Source: an uncultured Solirubrobacter sp. (lineage in GTDB: Bacteria; Actinomycetota; Thermoleophilia; Solirubrobacterales; Solirubrobacteraceae). Taken from it: a DNA stretch of 5,616 nt. The stretch lies in the NCBI GenBank assembly GCA_937871635.1, contig CALMNS010000750.1:1-5616 (forward strand), read 5' to 3'. The position numbers and the translations under genes were made by a program. Under the pieces are notes generated by a model. The model was not told the DNA's origin, ran no database searches, and saw only the letters and a list, made by a program, of their open reading frames with translations. Each line of letters begins with the position of its first letter. Within the stretch, counting starts at the first letter, position 1. Of this stretch, positions 1-4,712 are shown piece by piece.

Positions 1-112
1 GCTCGGCGGCCGCGTACCGGTCGCCGCCGTCGCGTTCGCTTTCGAGTCGCTCCCCGGTGCCGCCGCCTATCGCGCTCGCTTCGAGCGGACGCTCGCCGAA
101 GTCCACGGATGA
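1..112 (+). CDS. C-terminal end of an unidentified protein (partial)
   Basis: Reading frame 2 is open from the window edge to a TGA at 110-112 and gives 36 residues ending RFERTLAEVHG. Nearly every third codon position is G or C, as in the confident genes here, and a hairpin follows directly, so this is probably the true 3' end of a plus-strand gene. The visible part (VPVAAVAF, then a basic/acidic amphipathic end) carries no motif I recognise, so no function is proposed. It converges on the receiver gene ending at 185. The start lies outside the window. Confidence 0.5.
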   Translation, partial: LGGRVPVAAVAFAFESLPGAAAYRARFERTLAEVHG

Positions 113-118
113 CCCCGG

Positions 119-147
119 GGCGGCGGGACGGCGCGCCGCCCGCCGCC
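119..147. terminator. GC-rich hairpin between convergent genes
   Basis: GGCGGCGGG (119-127) pairs perfectly with CCCGCCGCC (139-147), a 9-bp all-G/C stem. The 11-nt loop is itself self-complementary (CGG/CCG at 129-131 and 136-138). It begins 7 nt after the stop of the plus-strand gene. There is no T-run on either side, so it would be a stem-only terminator of the kind common in high-GC actinobacteria. It could act on either strand. Confidence 0.5.
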
Positions 148-157
148 GGGTCGGGTG

Positions 158-174
158 TCCTGCCTCGCGCAGGA
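158..174 (-). terminator. small hairpin after the receiver gene
   Basis: TCCTGC (158-163) and GCAGGA (169-174) form a perfect 6-bp stem with a 5-nt loop. It lies 10 nt downstream of the stop codon of the minus-strand receiver gene. The position suits an end-of-transcript hairpin, but there is no T-run. It may work together with the larger hairpin at 119-147. Confidence 0.35.
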
Positions 175-184
175 TCCGCGGACC

Positions 185-643
185 TCAGCCGGTTGGAGGG
201 GCCGGCGGGCGGACGGCATCGCCGGCGGCGAGGAGCGCGCTGCAGATCTCCTCCTCGGTCGCGTCCTTGCCGAGGCAGGCGCTCGCGCCGGCGGCGAGCG
301 CCCGGAACGGGGTGTCCTCGTCGTCGAACGCGGTCAGGACGACCACCGCCACGTCGGGGTTGCTCGCCCGGACGCGCTCGCAGACCTCGAGGCCGTCGAG
401 GCCGGGCATCCGCAGGTCGAGCAGGGCGACGTCGGGGTCGAGGACCGCGATGCGGGCGGCGGCCGCTTCGCCGTCGGCGGCCTCGCCGGCCAGGGCGAGC
501 CCCGGGTGTCGATCGACGGCGCGGGTGATCACCCGGCGGTAGAGGGCGTGGTCGTCGGCGACGAAGACCCGCAGGGCGACGAGCTGGCCCGCGACGAACG
601 GCGCGGGGCGGAGCGGCGGCTGGAGCGTGGCGGTGGTGGACAT
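185..643 (-). CDS. stand-alone NarL-type response regulator receiver protein
   Basis: This 152-aa cytoplasmic protein is a single receiver (REC) domain. Visible landmarks are the acidic pair D30-D31 in FVADDH, the probable phosphoacceptor D76 in ALLDLRMPG, T104 in VVLTAF and K126 in CLGKD. The ADDH opening and overall pattern match the REC half of NarL/FixJ regulators, including the one at 1223-1864. The protein stops in what would be the linker (VRPPAPPTG), so there is no DNA-binding domain. No LuxR-type helix-turn-helix is seen in the remaining 184 bases in any frame, so this does not look like a simple frameshift. Residues 1-23 form an extra N-terminal extension before the REC fold. ATG at 643 is the only good start, with no clear Shine-Dalgarno but a CAGGCT box 7 nt upstream. 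It may act as a phosphate sink, a protein-interaction switch, or a partner of the nearby kinase. The partner is unknown. Confidence 0.88.
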   Translation of the reverse strand: MSTTATLQPPLRPAPFVAGQLVALRVFVADDHALYRRVITRAVDRHPGLALAGEAADGEAAAARIAVLDPDVALLDLRMPGLDGLEVCERVRASNPDVAVVVLTAFDDEDTPFRALAAGASACLGKDATEEEICSALLAAGDAVRPPAPPTG

Positions 644-650
644 GGACCGC

Positions 651-656
651 AGCCTG
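651..656 (-). promoter_or_regulatory. possible -10 box of the receiver gene
   Basis: Read on the minus strand this is CAGGCT, 7 nt before the ATG at 643. It resembles an actinobacterial TANNNT -10 box with C at the first position. The spacing would give a leaderless or nearly leaderless transcript, which fits the missing ribosome-binding site. No convincing -35 box is seen, so the call rests on position and on similar boxes before other genes here. Confidence 0.25.
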
Positions 657-698
657 GCGCCGGGGCGGCTCGCCGGCCACGCCCGGCTGGACCATCCG

Positions 699-739
699 CG
701 ATCGGGTCACGCCCCGTCGATCGACGGTCCACCGATCGG
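699..739. promoter_or_regulatory. palindromic operator candidate in the divergent intergenic region
   Basis: CCGTCGATCGACGG at 714-727 is a perfect 14-bp palindrome. It is flanked by a second palindrome, CCGATCGG (732-739), and by a third CGATCG core at 699-704. The cluster lies between the divergent receiver gene (starts at 643) and the small hypothetical gene (starts at 812). That is where an operator for a dimeric regulator would be expected. The binding protein is unknown. CGATCG also occurs elsewhere in the window, including inside genes (511-516 region and near 3424), so chance remains possible. Confidence 0.35.
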
Positions 740-776
740 CGCGCCCGCTCCGCCGGACGATCCTGCCCGTGGACGT

Positions 777-794
777 CGCCCCGGCGACGGGGCG
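777..794 (+). other. GC stem with a GNRA-type tetraloop upstream of the small hypothetical gene
   Basis: CGCCCCG (777-783) pairs perfectly with CGGGGCG (788-794) across the tetraloop GCGA, a GNRA-type loop. The stem traps the GGGG run at 789-792, the only purine-rich candidate ribosome-binding sequence before the gene at 812. The same bases can also form an inverted repeat, GTCGCC-CC-GGCGAC (775-788), that could be read by a protein. If transcription starts near 811 the hairpin is not in the mRNA and only the DNA form matters. Confidence 0.25.
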
Positions 795-811
795 CGGGCA
801 CAGTGACGGCC

Positions 812-1192
812 ATGACCTCTCAGGCCTCCCCCGCCTCCCGTGGCACCGCCAACGCCGGTCCCCGTGCCAGCCGCTCGCGTCGCCGGGCCCGCTCGACGGA
901 CCGGCACACTCTGACGGGCCCGGTCGCCTGGGTCGACCCGCACGCGGCGCTCGTCGTCCTGCGCGTGGAGAAGACGTCGCTGCGCGCCCGCCGCTTCGTG
1001 GGCGCCACCGTCACCGTGGACCTGTCCGGCGCCCGGGTGTCGGCGCCCGACCGCAACCGCGACGGGGAGGTCAGCGCCGCGGACCTGCTGCCGGGCGAGC
1101 GGGTCTCCATCGGCATCACGCTGCCGGTGGGCGCCGATCGCCTGCCGCGGGTGGTCGCCGCCCGCAGCGTCGCCTGCGCGTCCTTCGCCTGA
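812..1192 (+). CDS. small hypothetical protein with an EF-hand/dockerin-like loop
   Basis: This 126-aa protein starts with a basic, low-complexity arm (residues 1-34, rich in R, S and A). A compact domain follows that alternates short hydrophobic strands: LTGPVAWVDPHAALVVLRV, then FVGATVTVDLSG, then VSIGITL, then VVAARSV. This looks like a small beta-barrel of the kind seen in DUF5666-like proteins, which is inference from the pattern. Residues 80-91 read DRNRDGEVSAAD, with D1, N3, D5, G6, V8 and D12 in the places of an EF-hand or dockerin calcium-binding loop. There is no signal peptide, and the arginine-rich start suggests a cytoplasmic or nucleic-acid-associated protein. The start is uncertain: ATG at 812 is chosen, while GTG at 803 in the same frame would add three residues. 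It lies 30 nt upstream of the two-component pair and is divergent from the receiver gene. The function is unknown. Confidence 0.7.
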   Translation: MTSQASPASRGTANAGPRASRSRRRARSTDRHTLTGPVAWVDPHAALVVLRVEKTSLRARRFVGATVTVDLSGARVSAPDRNRDGEVSAADLLPGERVSIGITLPVGADRLPRVVAARSVACASFA

Positions 1193-1208
1193 CCGCGGGT
1201 CCTGCCGG

Positions 1209-1214
1209 TAGCGT
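1209..1214 (+). promoter_or_regulatory. possible -10 box, leaderless start of the two-component operon
   Basis: TAGCGT fits the actinobacterial TANNNT -10 consensus and lies 8 nt before the ATG at 1223. That is the spacing expected if transcription begins at or next to the start codon. The 30-nt gap after the previous stop has no clear Shine-Dalgarno, only GGACGGG touching the ATG. No good -35 box is seen; TTCGCC at 1184-1189 is weak and widely spaced. Confidence 0.4.
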
Positions 1215-1222
1215 CGGACGGG

Positions 1223-1864
1223 ATGGCTCCTGCTCGCGTGCGCGTCCTCGTGGCCGACGATCACCCGCTGTTCCGGGAGGCGGTCGTCCGCGCGGTCCGC
1301 GAGCGGCCGGAGTTCGAGCTCGTGGCGGAGGTGGGCGACGGGCAGGCCGCGCTGGCGGCGATCGCCGAGCTGGCTCCCGACGTCGCGGTGCTCGACGTCA
1401 AGATGCCCGGCCTCAGCGGGTTGCAGGTCCTCAACGCCGTGCGCCGCGACGGGCACGCGACCCGGGTGATCCTGCTGTCGGCGTTCCTGGACGGCGCGAT
1501 GGCGTTCGAGGGCGTCGCCGCCGGCGCGGCGGCCTACCTCTCCAAGGAGGCCGACCGCCGGCGGATCACCGACGCCGTCGCCGCCGTGCACCGGGGCGAG
1601 ACGGTGTTCGACCCCGAGATCCAGGCCGGCCTCGCGGCCGAGATCCGCGCTCGCGGCGTCACCGACCGTCCCGTCCTCTCCCCGCGGGAGCGGGAGGTGC
1701 TGTCCGCGATCGCCGAAGGGCGCAGCGCGCCGGAGATCGGCCGCGAGCTGTTCCTCTCCACCGCGACGGTCAAGAGCCACCTCCAGAGCCTCTACGAGAA
1801 GCTCGGGGTGTCCGACCGGGCCGCCGCGGTCGCCGAGGCAATGCGCCGCGGCCTGCTCGAGTGA
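1223..1864 (+). CDS. NarL/FixJ-family response regulator with LuxR-type DNA-binding domain
   Basis: This 213-aa cytoplasmic transcription factor has the usual NarL length and layout. The receiver domain (about residues 5-120) shows D12-D13 in VADDH, phosphoacceptor D58 in AVLDVKMPG, S86 in ILLSAF and K108 in YLSKE. After a linker, the C-terminal LuxR-type helix-turn-helix (about 150-211) opens with LSPREREVL. It continues through the recognition helix STATVKSHL and then YEKLGVSDRAAAVAEA. Phosphorylation of D58 would be expected to free the helix-turn-helix for promoter binding. The ATG at 1223 places MAPARVRVLVADD at the normal family start. Its TGA overlaps the GTG of the downstream kinase by 4 nt, so the kinase is almost certainly its partner and the two are translationally coupled. 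Target genes cannot be read from the sequence. The palindromes at 714-739 are one possible site. Confidence 0.95.
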   Translation: MAPARVRVLVADDHPLFREAVVRAVRERPEFELVAEVGDGQAALAAIAELAPDVAVLDVKMPGLSGLQVLNAVRRDGHATRVILLSAFLDGAMAFEGVAAGAAAYLSKEADRRRITDAVAAVHRGETVFDPEIQAGLAAEIRARGVTDRPVLSPREREVLSAIAEGRSAPEIGRELFLSTATVKSHLQSLYEKLGVSDRAAAVAEAMRRGLLE

Positions 1865-3108
1865 CCCGGCTCGCCGAGCGGGCGCGGACGGCGGGCGGCG
1901 TGCTGGCCGTCATCCGAGCGCTCGCCATCCCGGTGTTCTTCACCGCGGAGCGGATCGTCGAGCACCCCAACCAGAACTCCGCGCCGTTCGACGTCCTCAT
2001 CGTCCTGGCCGCCCTGTACGCCGCCGCGGCGCTGGCCGCCGAGCTCTCCGGCCGGCCGCTCGCGCGGCCTCGGGGCCTGGCGGCGATCGACCTGCTGGGC
2101 ATCGCGGTGCTGGTCGAGACGTCGGGCGGTCCGTTCTCGCAGCTGCGCTACGCGTTCTTCCTGCTTCCGATCGGGGCGGCGCTGCTGCTCGGCCCGGGGG
2201 CGACGGCGGTCGTGTCCGCGGTGTCGGTCGGGCTGTACGCGATCATCGCCGTGACCTATCCGGATGCGGAGCTCGCGCGTGATGACTGGGCCGGGTTCGA
2301 GGTCACCCAGGCGCTGTTCCTCGCCTGGATGGGCGTCGCGGCCACGCTGCTCGCCGGTGTGCTGGCCCGACGCGCCCGCGAGGTCGAGCGGCTGTCGTCG
2401 AGCCGGGGGCGGCTCGTCGGTCAGGCGCTCGACGCCGAGGATCGCGCGCGCCGGCGGCTCGCGGAGGCGTTGCACGACGAGGCGCTCCAGAACGTCCTCG
2501 CCGTCCGGCAGTTGCTCCCGTCGGCTCGGCCCGAGGACCGAGACCTGCTCGTCGAGGGCCTCGACCGCAGCGTCGAGCAGATCCGGGAGGCGGTGTTCGA
2601 CCTGCACCCCTACCTGCTCGAGCAGGCCGGGCTCGAGGCGGCGCTGCGAGCGGTCGCCGAGGAGGCCGGCCGGCGTGCGGGCTTCGCGGCGACGGTCGCG
2701 GTCGACGAGGCGGCGGCCGGCCTGCACGACCAGCTCCTCTTCGCCCTCGCCCGCGAGCTCATCGCCAACGCGGCCAAGCACGCCCGCGCCCGGACGCTCA
2801 CCGTGCGGGTGATCCGCGAACCCGAGGCGGTGGTCCTCGACGTCGCCGACGACGGGGTGGGGATCGACCCCGTCGCCGCCCGGTCGGCGCCGCTGCGCGG
2901 GCACATCGGGCTGGCCTCGAGCACCGAGCGAGTGGAGGCCATCGGCGGCGGGATCACGATCGGGTCGGGCGCCGCCGGCCACGGCACCCGCGTGGTCGCC
3001 CGGCTGCCCGCTCCCGCCCCGGGCGTCCGACCGGCGGTCAACCGATCGGATGACGCCGGCTCCGCCTCCGCTTCCGTCGCCCAGCCGCTTGCGGGACCGG
3101 GCGGCTGA
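1861..3108 (+). CDS. membrane sensor histidine kinase, DesK/NarX type (HisKA_3 + HATPase_c)
   Basis: This 415-aa inner-membrane kinase is probably the partner of the regulator just upstream. The GTG at 1861 overlaps that gene's TGA (GTGA), the classic coupled start. Residues about 14-170 form a membrane domain with five or six hydrophobic segments (near 14-28, 44-61, 73-87, 96-112, 114-133 and 150-169) and little extracellular sequence. It likely senses something in or near the membrane. A short helix (about 170-195) leads to the HisKA_3 dimerisation domain. There RRRLAEALHDEALQ carries the probable phosphoacceptor H205, followed by the usual D206 and Q210. The ATPase domain (about 290-382) has an N box (ELIANAAKHA, N303), the G1 motif DDGVGI (D331, G334), GHIGLASSTERV, and a closing GHGTRVVARLP. 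The last 33 residues are a Pro/Ser/Ala-rich tail whose DNA also holds the promoter of the next transcript. The signal sensed is unknown. Confidence 0.93.
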   Translation: MTRLAERARTAGGVLAVIRALAIPVFFTAERIVEHPNQNSAPFDVLIVLAALYAAAALAAELSGRPLARPRGLAAIDLLGIAVLVETSGGPFSQLRYAFFLLPIGAALLLGPGATAVVSAVSVGLYAIIAVTYPDAELARDDWAGFEVTQALFLAWMGVAATLLAGVLARRAREVERLSSSRGRLVGQALDAEDRARRRLAEALHDEALQNVLAVRQLLPSARPEDRDLLVEGLDRSVEQIREAVFDLHPYLLEQAGLEAALRAVAEEAGRRAGFAATVAVDEAAAGLHDQLLFALARELIANAAKHARARTLTVRVIREPEAVVLDVADDGVGIDPVAARSAPLRGHIGLASSTERVEAIGGGITIGSGAAGHGTRVVARLPAPAPGVRPAVNRSDDAGSASASVAQPLAGPGG

Positions 3109-3117
3109 GGACAGGAT
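3089..3117 (+). promoter_or_regulatory. promoter of the riboswitch-TerC transcript
   Basis: TTGCGG (3089-3094) and CAGGAT (3112-3117) resemble -35 and -10 boxes with an ideal 17-bp spacer. Transcription would start near 3124, just before the first aptamer strand at 3127, which independently fits the riboswitch call. The -35 box and most of the spacer lie inside the 3' end of the kinase gene, and the -10 box begins 3 nt after its stop. The matches to consensus are partial. Confidence 0.5.
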
Positions 3118-3124
3118 GGGCAGG

Positions 3125-3227
3125 ACCGAGAGGGGAAGTATCCCGCAGGCCGGATCCCGTCAAGACGGCGCCACCTGGCGCCCGGGACCGGCGGCGCACG
3201 CGACCGCGGACGCCGGAGAGACCTTCG
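3125..3227 (+). promoter_or_regulatory. yybP-ykoY manganese riboswitch aptamer
   Basis: This leader RNA matches the yybP-ykoY class in order, spacing and key bases, compared from memory with the Lactococcus lactis aptamer. The L1 segment GGGGAAGTA (3132-3140) corresponds to GGGGAGUA. CGTCAA (3158-3163) is identical to the CGUCAA that holds the metal-contacting adenine. AGAGACCTT (3217-3225) corresponds to the L3 segment CAAGACCUU. Visible helices: P1, 3127-3133 with 3222-3227 (one bulged A). P2, probably ATCC (3140-3143) with GGAT (3152-3155). P3, CCCG (3156-3159) with CGGG (3183-3186), capped by a 6-bp GGCGCC/GGCGCC stem at 3167-3182. P4, CCGGCG (3188-3193) with CGCCGG (3211-3216). This class binds Mn2+ and commonly precedes TerC/Alx or MntP-type genes, exactly as here. 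An extra A in L1 departs from the usual motif. A covariance-model search would settle the call. Confidence 0.88.
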
Positions 3228-3253
3228 ACTGAACCACCCCAGCCGGAGGTCTC
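3218..3253 (+). promoter_or_regulatory. riboswitch expression platform (anti-Shine-Dalgarno hairpin)
   Basis: GAGACCTTCG (3218-3227) can pair with CGGAGGTCTC (3244-3253) over ten contiguous positions, with a single G-U wobble at 3225/3246 and a 16-nt loop. The left arm is the L3/P1 closing strand of the aptamer. The right arm contains the ribosome-binding site of the TerC gene. The two folds cannot coexist. With Mn2+ bound the left arm is held in the aptamer and the SD is free. Without it the SD is buried. This predicts a translational ON switch, as known for the alx and mntP members of the class. The pairing is seen directly; the direction of switching is inferred. Confidence 0.75.
3245..3249 (+). 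promoter_or_regulatory. ribosome-binding site fixing the TTG start
   Basis: GGAGG is a full Shine-Dalgarno core, 7 nt before the TTG at 3257. It is the strongest in the window, where most genes have none. It settles the rare TTG as the initiation codon, since the next in-frame ATG is about 25 codons further on, inside the first hydrophobic segment. Confidence 0.8.
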
Positions 3254-3256
3254 ACC

Positions 3257-4234
3257 TTGCTCGCCGCCCTCACCACCACCGTCGACGCCGGCGCCGCCGT
3301 CTGGGGCGGACTGCTCGCCGTCCTCGCCGTCATGGTCGTCATCGACCTCAAGGTCGGCTCCGCCCGCGCCGGCCTGACCGTCCGGACCGCCGCGATCTGG
3401 AGCGCGATCTGGGTCGCGTTGTCGATCGCCTTCGGCATCGTCCTGTGGGCCTCGGCCGGCGCGCAGGCCGGCGAGGGCTACTTCGCCGGCTACGTCATGG
3501 AGAAGGCGCTGTCGCTCGACAACGTCTTCGTCTTCACGCTGATCTTCGCGGCGCTCGCCGTCCCGCGCGACGAGCAGGCCCGGCTGCTGCTCTACGGGAT
3601 CCTCATCGCCCTCGTCCTGCGCGCCGTGTTCATCTTCGCCGGCGCGGAGGCGCTAGAGACCTACTCCTGGGTCGCGTACCCCTTCGCCGCCCTGCTCGCC
3701 TGGACGGGCTACCGGATCCTGCGCACGAAGGAAGGCCACGACGAAGGCGCCGCCATCGTCAACCGCATCCGCCGCCGAGTGCCGATGACCGACCGCACCG
3801 ACGCGCCCGGCTTCTTCGTCCGCGAAGACGGCCGGCGGCTCGCCACCCCGGCCCTCGCCGCCCTCGCCGCCATCGCGCTCGCCGACGTCATCTTCGCGGT
3901 CGACTCCGTCCCGGCGATCCTCGCCATCACCACCGACACCTTCGTGGTCTTCGCCGCCAACGCCTTCGCGTTGCTCGGGCTGCGGGCGCTCTTCTTCCTC
4001 GTCAGCGGCCTCGTCGAGAAGTTCCGCTACCTCAAGCTCGGGCTCGGCGTCCTGCTGATCGCCATCGCCGCCAAGCTCGTCTACGGCGAGGTCACCGGCG
4101 ACAAGATCCCCACCTCGATCACCCTCGCGATCATCGTGGGCGTCCTCGCCGTCTCGATCCTCGCGTCCGTCCGTGCGGCGAACCGCGAACGAGACGCGGT
4201 CGGCCCGACTGCCGAGGAGCAGCTGACGGGCTGA
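3257..4234 (+). CDS. TerC/Alx-family integral membrane protein, probable Mn2+ exporter
   Basis: This 325-aa inner-membrane protein has about eight or nine hydrophobic segments and the usual length of the TerC/Alx/YkoY family. Two repeated acidic membrane motifs mark the family: MEKALSLDNVFVF (E82, D88, N89) and ADVIFAVDSVPAILAIT (D210, D216, S217), with NAFALLGLRALFFL after the second. Paired acidic residues inside the membrane are thought to form the metal site. A charged cytoplasmic loop (about residues 155-195) separates the halves, and the tail after 305 is hydrophilic. Family members linked to this riboswitch export Mn2+ or supply it to exported proteins; others are tied to tellurite resistance. 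The Mn2+ riboswitch directly upstream favours manganese efflux. Translation starts at TTG 3257, set by GGAGG 7 nt upstream. The Rid-family gene begins 18 nt after the stop and may share the transcript. Confidence 0.94.
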   Translation: MLAALTTTVDAGAAVWGGLLAVLAVMVVIDLKVGSARAGLTVRTAAIWSAIWVALSIAFGIVLWASAGAQAGEGYFAGYVMEKALSLDNVFVFTLIFAALAVPRDEQARLLLYGILIALVLRAVFIFAGAEALETYSWVAYPFAALLAWTGYRILRTKEGHDEGAAIVNRIRRRVPMTDRTDAPGFFVREDGRRLATPALAALAAIALADVIFAVDSVPAILAITTDTFVVFAANAFALLGLRALFFLVSGLVEKFRYLKLGLGVLLIAIAAKLVYGEVTGDKIPTSITLAIIVGVLAVSILASVRAANRERDAVGPTAEEQLTG

Positions 4235-4240
4235 GTCGGG

Positions 4241-4246
4241 CAGGAT
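4241..4246 (+). promoter_or_regulatory. CAGGAT box before the Rid gene (-10 or weak ribosome-binding site)
   Basis: CAGGAT ends 6 nt before the ATG at 4253 and is identical to the proposed -10 box of the TerC transcript at 3112-3117. It could be a -10 box giving a leaderless Rid mRNA independent of the riboswitch. Alternatively its AGGA (4242-4245), 7 nt from the ATG, could be a modest Shine-Dalgarno for co-translation with the TerC gene. No -35 box is evident, so the two cannot be separated from sequence alone. Confidence 0.3.
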
Positions 4247-4252
4247 GCCGGT

Positions 4253-4678
4253 ATGAGTCATCCGCCTCACTCCACCACCCGTCACCGCGTCGAGGCCGAC
4301 CCCGACTGGTACGAGCCCTACGCGATCTCGCTCGGCATCCGGGTCGGGGATCTCGTCTTCGTCTCCGGTCAGGCCGCCGTCGACGAACGCGGCGCCACCG
4401 TCGGCGGGAACGACTTCGACGCGCAGGCCAGGCAGGTGTTCAAGAACCTCGCCACCGTCCTGGACAACGCGGGCTCCGGTCTCGAGCACGTCGTCAAGGT
4501 CACGATCCTCGTGACGGACATGGCCGTCATCGACCAGGTCGTCGCGCTTCGCCGCGAGTTCTTCACGGAGCCGTATCCGGCCGACACGATCGCCCAGGTC
4601 GCCTCGCTTGCCCGTCCGGATTGGCAGATCGAGATCGAGGCCATCGCCGTCGTGCCCGCGCCGACGCGGTCCGGCTGA
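4253..4678 (+). CDS. Rid (YjgF/YER057c/UK114) family protein lacking the RidA arginine
   Basis: This 141-aa cytoplasmic protein covers the whole Rid fold, which normally assembles as a trimer. Landmarks are GDLVFVSGQAAVD (32-44), the helix DAQARQVFKNLATVLDNAGSGLEHVVKVTILVTDM (56-90), the segment EPYPADTIAQV (106-116) and the C-terminal EIEAIAV. In RidA deaminases the segment reads YPARxxxEV, and the arginine binds the carboxylate of 2-aminoacrylate and related imines. Here D111 replaces that arginine and Q115 replaces the following glutamate. Classic imine-deaminase activity is therefore unlikely, and one of the other Rid subfamilies is a better label. Residues 1-20 extend beyond the core. 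It begins 18 nt after the TerC gene, probably in the same transcript. A hairpin at 4679-4712 ends it. The substrate is unknown. Confidence 0.9.
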   Translation: MSHPPHSTTRHRVEADPDWYEPYAISLGIRVGDLVFVSGQAAVDERGATVGGNDFDAQARQVFKNLATVLDNAGSGLEHVVKVTILVTDMAVIDQVVALRREFFTEPYPADTIAQVASLARPDWQIEIEAIAVVPAPTRSG

Positions 4679-4712
4679 GACGGCCTGGGCACTGACCGGC
4701 GGCCCAGGCGTC
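4679..4712. terminator. bidirectional hairpin after the Rid gene
   Basis: GCCTGGGC (4683-4690) pairs perfectly with GCCCAGGC (4702-4709) around an 11-nt loop. GAC (4679-4681) with GTC (4710-4712) extends the stem past one bulged G. It starts immediately after the Rid stop codon and overlaps the stop of the converging TetR remnant, so it can serve both strands. There is no T-run. Confidence 0.6.

Noticed and set aside
1..184. A lost LuxR helix-turn-helix belonging to the receiver-only protein
   Set aside because: No LTPRE-like opening or recognition helix was found in any minus-strand frame of this stretch. It holds hairpins and the converging gene end instead.
155..811. Long open frame upstream of, and in frame with, the small hypothetical gene
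   Set aside because: It is antisense to the receiver gene and is an Arg/Gly/Ala-rich shadow of it. The conserved-looking domain lies only after 812.
769..1860. Plus-strand open frame leading into the histidine kinase
   Set aside because: Its translation is Arg/Pro/Gly-rich and out of frame with the response regulator on the same bases. The kinase fold begins only after the overlapping GTG at 1861.
3050..3232. 60-codon open frame between the kinase and the TerC gene
   Set aside because: It overlaps the kinase tail and the riboswitch, has no ribosome-binding site, and has a composition unlike a protein. The RNA structure explains this stretch better.
3445..4695. Long plus-strand open frame overlapping the TerC and Rid genes in another frame
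   Set aside because: The Arg-rich low-complexity translation is a frame shadow of the two confident genes.
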